Origin: Caballeronia insecticola
GTDB lineage: Bacteria > Pseudomonadota > Gammaproteobacteria > Burkholderiales > Burkholderiaceae
NCBI RefSeq assembly: GCF_000402035.1
Contig: NC_021294.1
Span: 1,281,816-1,345,815 of the forward strand
Length of the DNA: 64,000 bases
Direction: 5' to 3'
In this document: positions 47,299 through 59,172 of the stretch, piece after piece
Layout of the letters: each line of letters begins with the position of its first letter
How positions within the stretch are numbered: position 1 is the stretch's first letter
Made by a program: the position numbers and the translations under genes
Notes under the pieces: generated by a model
What the model saw: only the letters and a program-made list of their open reading frames with translations
The model's database searches: none
What the model was told of the DNA's origin: nothing

Positions 47299-48087
47299 TC
47301 AACTCAGATCGTTCTGGTAGTAGTAACCGGTCGTGACATACCAGCCGCGCCGCACTTCGACGGGGCGATCGCCATACGTGTAGGACACCCGCTCCACGGA
47401 TAACAGCGGAAATCCCGGCGCGACTTCGAGATATTGCGCGGCGGTTTCATCGGCGGCGACCGCGCGGATCTTTTCCGATGCGCGAATCATGCGCGTGCCA
47501 AACTCCGTCTCGAACATGGCGTAGAGCGGCCCCTTGTATTCCGACAGGCGCTCGGCCGTCAGCCCGCGAAACACGGCGCCCGGCAGCCAGATCTCGTCGA
47601 ATACGGTGGTCACGCCATCAAACTGCAACAAGCGCCTGATAAGAACGACGGGATCGGCCGGCTTCAGGTCCAGTTGACGCGCGATTTCGGCCGGCGCACG
47701 CAGACGCTTGCATTCGAGCAGACGGCTGACGTGGGGATGAACGTCGCCATCATCGGGAAGCAGGCGCAGGAAGCGGAACTGCACGCGATCTTCGTTGTGC
47801 GTCGCAACGAACGTGCCTTTGCCCTGACGGCGCACGAGGAGATTGTCGGCGGCGAGTTCGTCGATAGCCTTGCGGACCGTGCCCTGGCTCACCTTGTAGC
47901 GCGCGGCCAGTTCGACCTCGCTCGGGATGATTTCGCCGGGCTTCCATTCGCCGGATTCGAGTCCCTGCGTAATGAGCGCCTTGATTTGCTGGTACAGCGG
48001 GCTGAACGTCGGCGACGGCACGCTGGCGGTCTCAGCCGCCGGCGCGGTGCCGTTGGGGTTCGTCGTACTCGCCGGGTTGGAATTCAT
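47299..48087 (-). CDS. GntR-family regulator with UTRA ligand domain (HutC type)
   Basis: The 262-residue protein has a GntR winged helix (about residues 25-95, with GEIIPSEVELAARYKVSQGTVRKAIDELAADNLLVRRQGKGTFV) and a C-terminal UTRA effector domain (about 110-255) ending GWYVTTGYYYQND. It probably represses neighbouring central-metabolism genes, including itself; the perfect palindrome 57 nt upstream of this start is a likely site. The natural ligand is unknown; a TCA or propionate intermediate is plausible from the neighbours only. I chose ATG 48087 (MNSNPAS); an in-frame start at 48162 falls inside the palindrome and is unlikely. Confidence 0.92.
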   Translation of the reverse strand: MNSNPASTTNPNGTAPAAETASVPSPTFSPLYQQIKALITQGLESGEWKPGEIIPSEVELAARYKVSQGTVRKAIDELAADNLLVRRQGKGTFVATHNEDRVQFRFLRLLPDDGDVHPHVSRLLECKRLRAPAEIARQLDLKPADPVVLIRRLLQFDGVTTVFDEIWLPGAVFRGLTAERLSEYKGPLYAMFETEFGTRMIRASEKIRAVAADETAAQYLEVAPGFPLLSVERVSYTYGDRPVEVRRGWYVTTGYYYQNDLS

Positions 48088-48143
48088 GCCGCGCATTTCA
48101 ACACAAAGGCCCGCCGCCCGTCCAGACCTTTCCCGTAGATTCC

Positions 48144-48163
48144 TATGTCTTATATAAGACATA
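48144..48163. promoter_or_regulatory. Perfect 20-bp palindrome, probable GntR operator
   Basis: TATGTCTTATATAAGACATA reads the same on both strands. It lies between the GntR gene and mdh, 9 bp before a sigma70-type -35 box. On the - strand it would overlap the start region of the GntR gene. GntR regulators usually bind short palindromes of this kind; the match of this one to its neighbour regulator is inferred. Confidence 0.7.
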
Positions 48164-48171
48164 AGATATTG

Positions 48172-48200
48172 TTGACTTTACCCTGGACCGATCCTACACT
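48172..48200 (+). promoter_or_regulatory. Sigma70-type promoter for mdh
   Basis: TTGACT (48172-48177) and TACACT (48195-48200) are 17 bp apart. Transcription would start near 48207, giving a leader of about 485 nt before mdh. The adjacent palindrome suggests repression or activation from just upstream of the -35. Confidence 0.6.
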
Positions 48201-48206
48201 CCTTGT

Positions 48207-48691
48207 CGAGCAAGGGTTTGCGGGTTGTTGCGAGAGCGCAGAAGTCGCCGGTCAGCGTGTTCTCCGCGGTGCTTTTCGCCTCGGAGCCCCGTCATCCGCA
48301 CATCGCGCAACATACCGCCAGGCACGCCCTTTCGCTTTCGCCTCACGCCGATCGGCCACTCGATTCGCGCGCCGCTGCCTGCCCCACGCCTCGCAACGTC
48401 AAGCGCCGTCTCGAATGGGCGCTTTGCCGTAGACCCAAGCGAAATCATCGCGTCCTGCACGAACATCCCGCACGCCTCTCGCTCGAAGAGAAGGATTCAT
48501 GGCATGACAGTCACGCCGCTTGACGCATCCGCGAGGCGCGAGTCCGTGTGCAGCGCGCGCAACTCCGCGTGGCGTCTGCGTTCAAGGGTTCGCGTGCGGC
48601 GCGACCGGCATGTCTCTATCAACGCTTTGCGTAACGCGCATAAAATGGCGTTTTTCCCTAGCGTTCCACGCACCGTCCAGGAGAGTTCTCA
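48207..48691 (+). other. Long leader region upstream of mdh
   Basis: About 485 nt between the predicted promoter and mdh contain no recognised gene. A frame of 106 codons crossing it has poor codon composition. It may be an untranslated leader, hold a small RNA or contain a second promoter near mdh; no known riboswitch was recognised. Confidence 0.4.
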
Positions 48692-49678
48692 ATGGCTAAG
48701 TCCGCAAAGCGCGTTGCCGTAACCGGCGCCGCAGGTCAAATCGGCTACTCGCTGCTGTTCCGCATCGCCAATGGCGATCTGCTCGGCAAAGACCAGCCCG
48801 TGATTCTTCAGTTGCTCGATCTGCCGCAAGCGCAAGCCGCCGTGAAGGGCGTCGTGATGGAACTGGAAGATTGCGCGTTCCCGCTGCTCGCAGGCGTGGT
48901 CGTCACGGACGATCCCAAGGTTGCCTTCAAGGACGCCGACGTCGCGCTGCTCGTGGGCGCCCGTCCCCGCTCGAAGGGCATGGAGCGCAAGGACCTGCTC
49001 TCGGCAAACGCCGAGATCTTCACGGTTCAGGGCAAGGCGCTGAACGATGTCGCGAGCCGCGACGTGAAGGTGCTGGTCGTCGGCAACCCGGCGAACACGA
49101 ACGCGTATATCGCGATGAAGTCGGCCCCGGATCTGCCGAAGAAGAACTTCACCGCCATGCTGCGTCTGGACCACAACCGCGCGCTGTCGCAACTGGCGTC
49201 GAAGTCGGGCAAGCCGGTCGCATCGATCGAAAAGCTCGCCGTGTGGGGCAACCACTCGCCGACGATGTACCCCGACTTCCGCTTCGCCACCGCCGAAGGT
49301 CAGAACCTGACCAAGCTCATCAACGACGACGAATGGAACCGCAACACGTTCATCCCGACCGTCGGCAAGCGCGGCGCGGCGATCATCGAGGCGCGTGGCC
49401 TGTCGTCGGCGGCATCGGCGGCTAATGCCGCGATCGATCACGTGCGCGACTGGGTGCTCGGCACCAACGGCAAGTGGGTCACCATGGGCATTCCGTCGGA
49501 CGGCTCGTATGGCATTCCGGAAGACATCATCTACGGCGTGCCCGTCACGTGCGAAAACGGCGAGTACAAGCGTGTCGAAGGCCTGGAAATCGACGCCTTC
49601 TCGCGCGAGAAGATGGACGGCACGCTGAACGAACTGCTCGAAGAGCGCGACGGCGTTTCGCATCTGCTGGGCAAGTAA
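48692..49678 (+). CDS. mdh: Malate dehydrogenase
   Basis: It oxidises malate to oxaloacetate with NAD+. The 328-residue protein has the Rossmann motif [23 protein letters not shown] at residues 7-29, the nucleotide strand [10 protein letters not shown], the catalytic His in [18 protein letters not shown] (about residue 188) and [16 protein letters not shown] 48692 has AGGAG 9 nt upstream. It is the first gene of a + strand block that continues with a lyase, prpC, prpD and acnA. A perfect 8-bp hairpin without a T-run lies 15 nt after the stop (49694-49712). Confidence 0.97.
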   Translation: MAKSAKRVAVTGAAGQIGYSLLFRIANGDLLGKDQPVILQLLDLPQAQAAVKGVVMELEDCAFPLLAGVVVTDDPKVAFKDADVALLVGARPRSKGMERKDLLSANAEIFTVQGKALNDVASRDVKVLVVGNPANTNAYIAMKSAPDLPKKNFTAMLRLDHNRALSQLASKSGKPVASIEKLAVWGNHSPTMYPDFRFATAEGQNLTKLINDDEWNRNTFIPTVGKRGAAIIEARGLSSAASAANAAIDHVRDWVLGTNGKWVTMGIPSDGSYGIPEDIIYGVPVTCENGEYKRVEGLEIDAFSREKMDGTLNELLEERDGVSHLLGK

Positions 49679-49865
49679 GCAGGTCAATGCAGAGGAAGCG
49701 CGCGGCGCTTCCCGTCTGCGCGAGCGCCTCGCGGCGTTCGCGCTGATCCGATCGCGCTTGAGTTTATGACTACGCTTGCGTAGGCGTTTGCATCGAGCGC
49801 GATCGAATCAGAAGTCAACGAGCAGAATCGAATTTCCTTTCTCCCATTCGGACCCGACGCCGACG

Positions 49866-50876
49866 ATGCGTGCTCTCACTCCCGCCGAAGTGCTGTTTGA
49901 CGGCGAACCGCAACCCGCCGTGCTTCCGCCCTGCGATCACTACGCCGGCAGCGAGAAGCTGATGAGGAAGTCGCTGGCGTTGCAGGCGCAACTCGGGCCG
50001 GTGTTCGACATCACGCTCGATTGCGAGGACGGCGCGCAAGTCGGCCACGAGGCCGAGCATGCGGAACTGGTTGCATCGCTGGTGGGCGGCGAGGACGATC
50101 GCTTCGGGCGCGTGGGCGTGCGCATCCACGACTTCAATCATCGTGCATGGCGCGACGACGTGCGCATCATCCTGCGTCACGCGAAGCGCGCGCCCGCGTT
50201 CATCACGCTTCCGAAGATCCGCAGCGTCTTCGATGCCGCCGAGATGGTGGCGTTCATCGAAGCCTCGCGCTGCGAATTCGGCGTTGCCAGGCCGATTCCC
50301 TGTCATCTGCTCGTCGAGACGCATGGCGCGCTCGCGGAAGTGTTCGAACTTGCCGCGTTGCCGGGCGTCGAATCGCTGAGCTTCGGCCTGATGGACTTCG
50401 TTTCCGCCCACAACGGCGCGATTCCCGATTCTGCGATGCGCTCGCCCGGCCAGTTCGATCATCCGCTCGTGCGTCGTGCGAAGCTCGAAATCGCAGCGGC
50501 GTGTCATGCGCATGGCAAGGTGCCGTCGCACAATGTGTCCACCGAAGTGCGCGACATGAACATCGTCGCGAACGATGCCACGCGTGCCCGCAGCGAATTC
50601 GGTTACACGCGCATGTGGAGCATTCATCCGGATCAGGTGAAGCCGATCGTCGAGGCATTCTCGCCGCGCGCGGAGGAAATCTCGCTCGCCGCCGAGATTC
50701 TGCTTGGTGCACAGCGCGCGCAGTGGGGCCCGACGCGTCACGGCGACACGCTGCACGACCGCGCGAGCTACCGCTATTACTGGTCGGTGCTGCGCCGTGC
50801 GCACGCAACCGGACAGACGATGCCCGACGAATGCGCGCCGCTCTTCGCCGCGCCTGACGGGGGCGTTGCGGCATGA
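49866..50876 (+). CDS. HpcH/HpaI aldolase / citrate-lyase-beta-like (CitE family) CoA-ester lyase
   Basis: The 336-residue TIM-barrel protein has the CitE-type metal and substrate features: DITLDCEDGAQVGHEAEH (about residues 46-63), GVRIHDFNH, FITLPKIRSVFDAAEM, PCHLLVETHGAL and YTRMWSIHPDQVKPI near the end. Related enzymes cleave citramalyl-, malyl- or methylmalyl-CoA; the substrate here is not known. It follows mdh by 187 nt and its stop overlaps a 24-codon frame. Because prpB (2-methylisocitrate lyase) is missing from this block, I considered it as a substitute, but PrpB belongs to another family and acts on a free acid. ATG 49866 is used; the frame open to 49776 has no conserved residues. 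Confidence 0.85.
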   Translation: MRALTPAEVLFDGEPQPAVLPPCDHYAGSEKLMRKSLALQAQLGPVFDITLDCEDGAQVGHEAEHAELVASLVGGEDDRFGRVGVRIHDFNHRAWRDDVRIILRHAKRAPAFITLPKIRSVFDAAEMVAFIEASRCEFGVARPIPCHLLVETHGALAEVFELAALPGVESLSFGLMDFVSAHNGAIPDSAMRSPGQFDHPLVRRAKLEIAAACHAHGKVPSHNVSTEVRDMNIVANDATRARSEFGYTRMWSIHPDQVKPIVEAFSPRAEEISLAAEILLGAQRAQWGPTRHGDTLHDRASYRYYWSVLRRAHATGQTMPDECAPLFAAPDGGVAA

Positions 50877-50947
50877 GCATCATCGAATTGCAGTTCAGCG
50901 TCGCGCACGAGGTCGCACTCGGCGCATTCTTCAAGCACAACAAGTAA
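50873..50947 (+). CDS. Possible 24-residue microprotein overlapping the lyase gene
   Basis: A frame of 24 codons starts [13 protein letters not shown] and ends FFKHNK. Its ATG overlaps the lyase stop as ATGA, so it would be translated by coupling. It ends 37 nt before prpC, which has its own AAGGAG. The N-terminal half alternates hydrophobic residues. Codon use resembles that of the neighbours. I do not recognise it; a remnant of a longer gene or a chance frame are both possible. Confidence 0.4.
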   Translation: MSIIELQFSVAHEVALGAFFKHNK

Positions 50948-50984
50948 CGCCGTATCGCGAGCGTTCGCAAGGAGACTTGAGAGC

Positions 50985-52157
50985 ATGACTGACACCGCAT
51001 CGACCGAAGCATCCACAACCGGCGCATTCAAGCCGAAAAAATCCGTCGCGCTGTCGGGCGTGACGGCGGGCAACACCGCGCTGTGCACGGTCGGGCGCAC
51101 CGGCAACGATCTGCACTATCGCGGCTACGACATTCTCGATGTCGCGACCACCTCCGAGTTCGAGGAAATCGCGTATCTGCTCGTGCATGGCAAGCTGCCG
51201 AACGCGGCCGAACTGAAGGCGTACAAGACCAAGCTCAAGGCGTTGCGCGGCTTGCCCGCGAATCTGAAAGCCGCGCTCGAATGGATTCCCGCATCTGCCC
51301 ATCCGATGGATGTCATGCGCACCGGCGTCTCCGTGCTCGGCACGATCCTGCCCGAAAAGGACGATCACAACGTGCCCGGCGCGAAGGACATCGCCGACAA
51401 GCTGATGGCCTCGCTCGGCTCGATGCTGCTCTATTGGTACCACTACTCGCACAACGGAAAGCGCATCGAAGTCGAAACCGATGACGATTCCATCGGCGGA
51501 CATTTCCTGCATCTGCTGCATGGCGTGGAGCCCTCGAAGTCGTGGGTCGATGCAATGCATGTGTCGCTCAATCTGTACGCCGAGCACGAGTTCAACGCGT
51601 CGACGTTCACCGCGCGCGTGATCGCGGGCACGGGCTCCGATATGTACTCGGCAATCACCGGCGCGATCGGCGCGCTGCGTGGCCCCAAGCATGGCGGCGC
51701 GAACGAAGTCGCGTTCGAAATCCAGTCACGCTATCAGACGCCCGACGAAGCCGAAGCGGACATCAAGCGGCGCGTGGAGAACAAGGAAGTGGTGATCGGC
51801 TTCGGCCATCCGGTGTACACGATCGCCGATCCGCGCAACAAGGTCATCAAGGAAGTCGCGAAGAAACTCTCGAAGGAAGCGGGCGATACCAAGCTTTTCG
51901 GCATCGCGGAACGGCTGGAAACGGTGATGTGGGACGCCAAGAAGATGTTCCCGAATCTCGACTGGTTTAGCGCCGTTTCGTATCACATGATGGGCGTGCC
52001 TACGGCCATGTTCACGCCGCTGTTCGTGATCGCGCGCACGTCGGGGTGGAGCGCGCACATCATCGAGCAACGTATCGACAACAAGATCATCCGGCCGAGT
52101 GCGAATTACACCGGACCGGAGAATTTGAAATTCGAGCCGCTAAATAAGCGAAAATAG
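50985..52157 (+). CDS. prpC: 2-methylcitrate synthase
   Basis: It condenses propionyl-CoA with oxaloacetate, the first step of the methylcitrate cycle. The 390-residue protein is the shorter citrate synthase type with [31 protein letters not shown] (about residues 16-46), the catalytic His in [23 protein letters not shown] and [14 protein letters not shown], and the Asp region [23 protein letters not shown] 50985 has AAGGAG 11 nt upstream. Citrate synthase activity could also be present, but gltA is encoded elsewhere in the window. The MliC-like gene follows after 87 nt. Confidence 0.95.
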   Translation: MTDTASTEASTTGAFKPKKSVALSGVTAGNTALCTVGRTGNDLHYRGYDILDVATTSEFEEIAYLLVHGKLPNAAELKAYKTKLKALRGLPANLKAALEWIPASAHPMDVMRTGVSVLGTILPEKDDHNVPGAKDIADKLMASLGSMLLYWYHYSHNGKRIEVETDDDSIGGHFLHLLHGVEPSKSWVDAMHVSLNLYAEHEFNASTFTARVIAGTGSDMYSAITGAIGALRGPKHGGANEVAFEIQSRYQTPDEAEADIKRRVENKEVVIGFGHPVYTIADPRNKVIKEVAKKLSKEAGDTKLFGIAERLETVMWDAKKMFPNLDWFSAVSYHMMGVPTAMFTPLFVIARTSGWSAHIIEQRIDNKIIRPSANYTGPENLKFEPLNKRK

Positions 52158-52244
52158 CAGGCTGCGCGGTCGGATTGACGAGGATGAAGTCCACCCGCGC
52201 GGCAAATCGCTATTTCAACCCCCATGTTTTTGAAAGGTTTTTCG

Positions 52245-52754
52245 ATGAATAAACTTCTGATCGCTGCAATCGCCGGCACGCTGGCCACGACGAGCATTTT
52301 CGTCAGCGCCGACGCCTTCGCAGCGGCGCCCGCAACCGGTGCCAGCGCGGCGAAGGCCAAGCGCCCTGCTCCGGCACGCCGTCTGGTGAAGCGCAGCCCC
52401 AAGGCCGAAGCGGCCGCGGCGGCCAAAGTTGATCCGGTCCCCGAAGGTGCAGTGAAGTGGTCGTGTAAAGACGGCCAGGCTTTCTACCTGAAAGGCGACA
52501 TGAAGCGTGACACGATCGTCACGGTGAACTGGGCCAAGAAGGACTACCGTCTGCCGCGTCAGGACACGACCACCGGCGCCGACCGCTTCCACGATTCGGC
52601 CACGGGCATGGATCTGGTCGTGATCCCGTCGAAGGCAATGCTGTTCTCCGACAAGGACGAATCGCGCCTCGCCGACGAGTGCATGACGGCCGAAATGGCT
52701 GCGGGCGGCGCGGCGCCGACGCAGTCGAACGCGCTGATCAAGCCTGCGCAATAA
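52245..52754 (+). CDS. Exported protein, MliC-like (C-type lysozyme inhibitor fold)
   Basis: The 169-residue protein has a signal peptide (MNKLLIAAIAGTLATTSIFVSADAFA, cleavage after about residue 27), an Ala/Lys/Arg/Pro-rich linker (about 28-67) and a C-terminal domain (about 70-160) with two Cys in WSCKDGQ and LADEC that could form a disulfide. The spacing of W-C-K-D-G, TGADRFHD and the final Cys resembles MliC/PliC lysozyme inhibitors. It would be periplasmic, without a lipobox. I start at ATG 52245 (GAAAGG 8 nt upstream). Its place between prpC and prpD is unexpected for such a function. The family call is from memory of the pattern and is moderate. Confidence 0.6.
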   Translation: MNKLLIAAIAGTLATTSIFVSADAFAAAPATGASAAKAKRPAPARRLVKRSPKAEAAAAAKVDPVPEGAVKWSCKDGQAFYLKGDMKRDTIVTVNWAKKDYRLPRQDTTTGADRFHDSATGMDLVVIPSKAMLFSDKDESRLADECMTAEMAAGGAAPTQSNALIKPAQ

Positions 52755-52786
52755 GTTAGCTCAGCACTTAAATCAGGAATCTCTCG

Positions 52787-54238
52787 ATGTCCGCACCGAT
52801 CTCCAACGTCCGGCCCGATCCGGACAAGGTACTCGTCGATATAGTCGACTACGTTCTCAACTATCGGGTCGACAGCACGCTTGCGCTTGAAACAGCGCGC
52901 AACTGCCTGATCGACACGCTCGGTTGCGGACTCGAAGCCCTCTCGTACCCGGCCTGCACCAAGCTGATGGGACCGATCGTGCCCGGCACGATCGTCCCCA
53001 ACGGCGCCAAGGTGCCGGGCACCCAGTTTCAGCTCGACCCGGTTCAGGCCGCCTTCAACATCGGCGCGATGATCCGCTGGCTCGACTTCAACGACACCTG
53101 GCTCGCCGCCGAATGGGGCCATCCGTCGGACAATCTGGGCGGCATTCTCGCCACCGCCGACTGGCTCTCGCGTAACGCGATCGCCTCGGGCAAGAAAGCC
53201 CTCACGATGAAAGACGTCCTGATCGCGATGATCAAGGCGCACGAAATTCAAGGCTGCATCGCGCTGGAGAACTCCTTCAACAAGGTCGGCCTCGATCACG
53301 TTTTGCTCGTGAAGCTGGCGTCGACGGCGGTTGTCGGGCAGATGATCGGACTCACGCGCGATGAGCTCATCAACGCGGTCTCGCTCGCTTTCGTCGATGG
53401 CCACTCGCTGCGCACGTATCGTCACGCGCCGAATACGGGCTCGCGCAAGTCGTGGGCCGCAGGCGATGCGACTTCTCGCGCCGTGCGTCTCGCGCTGATC
53501 GCGAAGACCGGCGAAATGGGCTATCCGTCTGTTTTGACCGCTAAAACATGGGGCTTTTACGACGTGCTCTTCAAGGGCAACGAATTCAAGTTCCAGCGTC
53601 CGTACGGTTCGTACGTGATGGAGAACGTGCTCTTCAAGATCTCATTCCCCGCCGAATTCCACTCGCAAACCGCAGTCGAAGCCGCGATGACTTTGCACGG
53701 CAAGCTGAAGGCAGCGGGCAAATCGGTTGAAGACATCAAGAAGATCACGATTCGCACGCACGAAGCGGCGATTCGCATCATCGACAAGAAGGGGCCGCTG
53801 AACAATCCCGCGGACCGCGATCACTGCATTCAGTACATGATCGCCGTGCCGCTGATTCACGGCCGTCTTACCGCCGCAGATTACGAAGATTCGATCGCGC
53901 AAGATCCGCGCATCGACGTGTTGCGCGCGAAGATGGAATGCGTGGAAGACCCGCAATACACGAAGGATTATCACGACCCGGAGAAGCGCTCGATTGCCAA
54001 TGCGCTCACCGTCGAGTTCAACGACGGCTCGACGCTCGATGAAATCGCAGTCGAATATCCGATCGGTCACAAGCGCCGCCGCGCGGACGGCATTCCGCTG
54101 CTCGTCGAGAAGTTCAGGACGAACCTGGCGCGCCGTTTCCCGCAGAAGCAACAGCAGGCGATCCTCGCGGTATCGCTCGATCAGGCAAAGCTCGAAGCGA
54201 TGCCGGTCAATGAATACGTCGATTTGTACGTGATCTAG
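52787..54238 (+). CDS. prpD: 2-methylcitrate dehydratase, MmgE/PrpD family
   Basis: It dehydrates 2-methylcitrate to cis-2-methylaconitate; an aconitase then hydrates this to methylisocitrate. The 483-residue protein has [23 protein letters not shown] near residue 40, the family motif [15 protein letters not shown], the [33 protein letters not shown] stretch (about residues 204-236) and [18 protein letters not shown] 52787 is preceded by AATCAGGAATC, with AGGA about 9 nt upstream. It is followed by acnA after 36 nt, giving the pair needed for methylcitrate to methylisocitrate. Confidence 0.95.
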   Translation: MSAPISNVRPDPDKVLVDIVDYVLNYRVDSTLALETARNCLIDTLGCGLEALSYPACTKLMGPIVPGTIVPNGAKVPGTQFQLDPVQAAFNIGAMIRWLDFNDTWLAAEWGHPSDNLGGILATADWLSRNAIASGKKALTMKDVLIAMIKAHEIQGCIALENSFNKVGLDHVLLVKLASTAVVGQMIGLTRDELINAVSLAFVDGHSLRTYRHAPNTGSRKSWAAGDATSRAVRLALIAKTGEMGYPSVLTAKTWGFYDVLFKGNEFKFQRPYGSYVMENVLFKISFPAEFHSQTAVEAAMTLHGKLKAAGKSVEDIKKITIRTHEAAIRIIDKKGPLNNPADRDHCIQYMIAVPLIHGRLTAADYEDSIAQDPRIDVLRAKMECVEDPQYTKDYHDPEKRSIANALTVEFNDGSTLDEIAVEYPIGHKRRRADGIPLLVEKFRTNLARRFPQKQQQAILAVSLDQAKLEAMPVNEYVDLYVI

Positions 54239-54274
54239 AAGCAAATTCCTCGTCTTAGCCCAAGGAAAATAACC

Positions 54275-56992
<2,718 letters not shown>

Positions 56993-57047
56993 GCGCAAGC
57001 TATGTAGCTTTGCAGGTGACCGCGCTCGCGAGAGCGCGGGAACATTG

Positions 57048-57073
57048 AACCCGGCCATGGCCGGGTTTTTTTT
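57048..57073 (+). terminator. Intrinsic terminator after acnA
   Basis: AACCCGGC / GCCGGGTT around a CATG loop is followed by TTTTTT. A second hairpin, CCGCGCTC / GAGCGCGG with a GCGA loop, lies at 57020-57039. Together they end the mdh-acnA block. Confidence 0.85.
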
Positions 57074-57102
57074 CGTCCTCGTTTCTGCCTTTGTTTTCGG
57101 CC

Positions 57103-57420
57103 CTAGGCTCTGACGGTCGCGATGCGCGGCGACGTCGTGCGCCGTGCAAACCACGCACGCGCCATCTCGCCGAGACTTCGCGTGTGCGTGGACACCGACG
57201 CCAGCGCGAAGCGGCTCTCGTCCTGCGCGCCGCTGACCCAGATCGTCGTGAATGGCTTCAGTTCGACGGACGCGCCCGCTTCGAGCCAGTGATCGTCCGC
57301 CTCGCCTTCGATCGTCAGCCAGATTTGCCCGCGCATGACGCGCAGGGTTTGCGGCCGATCGATGAACCAGCCTGTCGGCGCATCGCGCCGGTCGAGTTCG
57401 TAAGTCCGAATTTCACGCAT
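57103..57420 (-). CDS. DUF2917 domain protein
   Basis: The 105-residue protein has a cupin-like DUF2917 domain with MREIRTYELDRRDAPTGWFI, LRVMRGQIWLTIEGEADDHWLEAG and FTTIWVSGAQDESRFAL. Its function is unknown. ATG 57420 is clear, with GAGGAG 7 nt upstream; the frame is open further but those residues cross operator-like repeats. It is divergent from the MocR-type regulator and shares a 321-nt intergenic region with it, full of TGAACA half-sites, so it is probably under that regulator's control. Confidence 0.85.
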   Translation of the reverse strand: MREIRTYELDRRDAPTGWFIDRPQTLRVMRGQIWLTIEGEADDHWLEAGASVELKPFTTIWVSGAQDESRFALASVSTHTRSLGEMARAWFARRTTSPRIATVRA

Positions 57421-57462
57421 GATGCCGCTCCTCAATTTCGCCTGTCCGGGAGGCTGCGAGAG

Positions 57463-57733
57463 TGAACACCTGTGCGCAGCCGTTGAGCTTATTATCGACC
57501 GATTCCGAACAGCTTGAATGAACACTTCCGCACAGTTGCGCAGGAACTGTTAAGCTAAATTTACTGAACAGTTTGGCGTCAAACATCAGAAGAGAACACA
57601 CGAAAAACAGTTGGACTAGCCATTTGGCCTAGCTTGACGCGGGTTTTCGGATGCGTTCGAATGGGCGCTATACACCGCTATGACACAGGTGAACAGTACA
57701 TTTCAACTGTTCACCCATTTCGACTGAACACTT
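57463..57733. promoter_or_regulatory. Divergent control region with repeated TGAACA half-sites
   Basis: At least eight half-sites of TGAACA(C/G)T type occur between the DUF2917 and MocR genes: 57463-57470, 57507-57512, 57519-57527, 57544-57551 (inverted), 57565-57574, 57606-57612, the palindrome GTGAACAGT-N8-ACTGTTCAC at 57689-57714 and 57725-57733. Two copies of TGAACACTT are exact direct repeats. The last pair lies 8-28 nt before the regulator's ATG, so autoregulation is likely. MocR regulators are known to bind arrays of repeated half-sites in divergent intergenic regions. Confidence 0.7.
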
Positions 57734-57741
57734 CGATCACC

Positions 57742-59166
57742 ATGAATGCACTTCCGCTGCACATCAACGCCGGGACGGGCGTCCCGCTAACCGAGCAGAT
57801 CGTGAGCCAGATCGAGGCGCTGATCCGCTCGCGCCGCGTGCTCGCGGGTGCGAAGCTGCCGTCGATTCGCCAGCTCGCCGCGGAGCAACGCATCAGCCGG
57901 TTTCCGGTGATCGAGGCCTACGACCGGCTGGCGTCGCGCGGGCTCATTCAGCCGAAGCACGGCTCGGGCTTCTACGTGGCGAATCATGTCGACGAGCGCG
58001 ACAGCCACGCGAGCAACTGTGACCCGCGTCTCGCGGAAGAGGAGTCGAATCAGATCCTCCAGCAGTTCAACTATCCGGGCGAGACGCTGAAACTGTCGAG
58101 CGGTTTCATCCCCGAAGCATGGCGCGATGTCGACGGCCTCACGCAGGCGATCCGTCAGGCTTCGCGCATCGACGTGCCAAGCGTGATCGACTACGCGATT
58201 CCCCACGGCGACACCACGCTGCGTCAGCAGGTCGTCATGCGTATCAACGCGCTCGGCATCGACGCCGATTTGCCGAACGTGATGATCACGAACGGCGCGA
58301 GCCAGGCGCTCGATCTCGTCGTGCGTTATATGTTGAAGCCGGGCGACACGGTGTTCGTCGAGGACCCCGGTTACTACAACCTGTTCGGCCTTTTGAAGCT
58401 GCAGGGCGTGCGCCTCGTCGGCGTGCCGCGGCTCGCGAACGGACCGGATATCGACGTCGCCGAGGAACTGCTCAAGCTGCATCAGCCCAAGCTCTTCTTC
58501 GTCAACACCGTGTTCCAGAATCCCACCGCGACCAACATCGCGCCGCAAGTCGCGTTCAAGCTGCTGCAACTCGCCACGCAGCACGGCTTCACAATCGTCG
58601 AAGACGATATCTACGCCGATTTTCAGGCCGTGCCGACGCAACGACTCGCCTCGCTCGATCAGCTCGATCGCGTCATCTACGTGGGCGGTTTATCGAAGAC
58701 TTTGTCGTCGTCGCTGCGAATCGGCTATCTCGCGGCGAATCGCGAGCTCGTGAAAAATCTCGTCGATGTGAAGGTGCTGACAAGTCTCGGCGGCACGCGC
58801 TTCGCGGAAAGCGTCGCGGCCAGCCTGCTCGAACGCGGCACGTATCGCAAGTATCTGGAACGCTTGCGCAAGCGCGTGCGCGATTCGCTCTCCAGCGCGG
58901 TGCAAACGCTCGAAGGCTACGGCTGGGACGTGTTCGACGAACCGAGCGGCGGCAACTTCGTCTGGGCGAAAGTGCCGGGCATCGACGATTCGGCTGTGCT
59001 CGTCGACGAAGCCGTGAAGTTCGGCGTCACGCTCGCGCCCGGCAGCTACTATCGCCCGAACGGCGAAGCGTGTCCGTGGGTGCGGATCAACTCGGCCTAC
59101 GCGGGCGACCGGTGCGCGGCGCGCTTCTTCGAGCACATGACGGAAGCGGCGACCGCGCGTGCCTAG
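57742..59166 (+). CDS. MocR-type regulator (GntR winged helix fused to aminotransferase-like domain)
   Basis: The 474-residue protein has a GntR winged helix at about residues 8-80 (LTEQIVSQIEALIRSRRVLAGAKLPSIRQLAAEQRISRFPVIEAYDRLASRGLIQPKHGSGFYV) and a type I PLP aminotransferase-like domain at about 110-470. The PLP lysine is Lys319 in YVGGLSKTLSSSLRIGY; SRFPVIEAY and PNVMITNGASQALDLV are also typical. Such proteins sense PLP or amino compounds and control a divergent gene. ATG 57742 fits the wHTH start and lies after an operator palindrome. Its gene is divergent from the DUF2917 gene. Confidence 0.92.
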   Translation: MNALPLHINAGTGVPLTEQIVSQIEALIRSRRVLAGAKLPSIRQLAAEQRISRFPVIEAYDRLASRGLIQPKHGSGFYVANHVDERDSHASNCDPRLAEEESNQILQQFNYPGETLKLSSGFIPEAWRDVDGLTQAIRQASRIDVPSVIDYAIPHGDTTLRQQVVMRINALGIDADLPNVMITNGASQALDLVVRYMLKPGDTVFVEDPGYYNLFGLLKLQGVRLVGVPRLANGPDIDVAEELLKLHQPKLFFVNTVFQNPTATNIAPQVAFKLLQLATQHGFTIVEDDIYADFQAVPTQRLASLDQLDRVIYVGGLSKTLSSSLRIGYLAANRELVKNLVDVKVLTSLGGTRFAESVAASLLERGTYRKYLERLRKRVRDSLSSAVQTLEGYGWDVFDEPSGGNFVWAKVPGIDDSAVLVDEAVKFGVTLAPGSYYRPNGEACPWVRINSAYAGDRCAARFFEHMTEAATARA

Positions 59167-59172
59167 CGCCGC

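Noticed and set aside
48203-48523. 106-codon frame in the leader of mdh
   Set aside because: His/Arg/Pro-rich translation with poor codon composition and no ribosome binding site.
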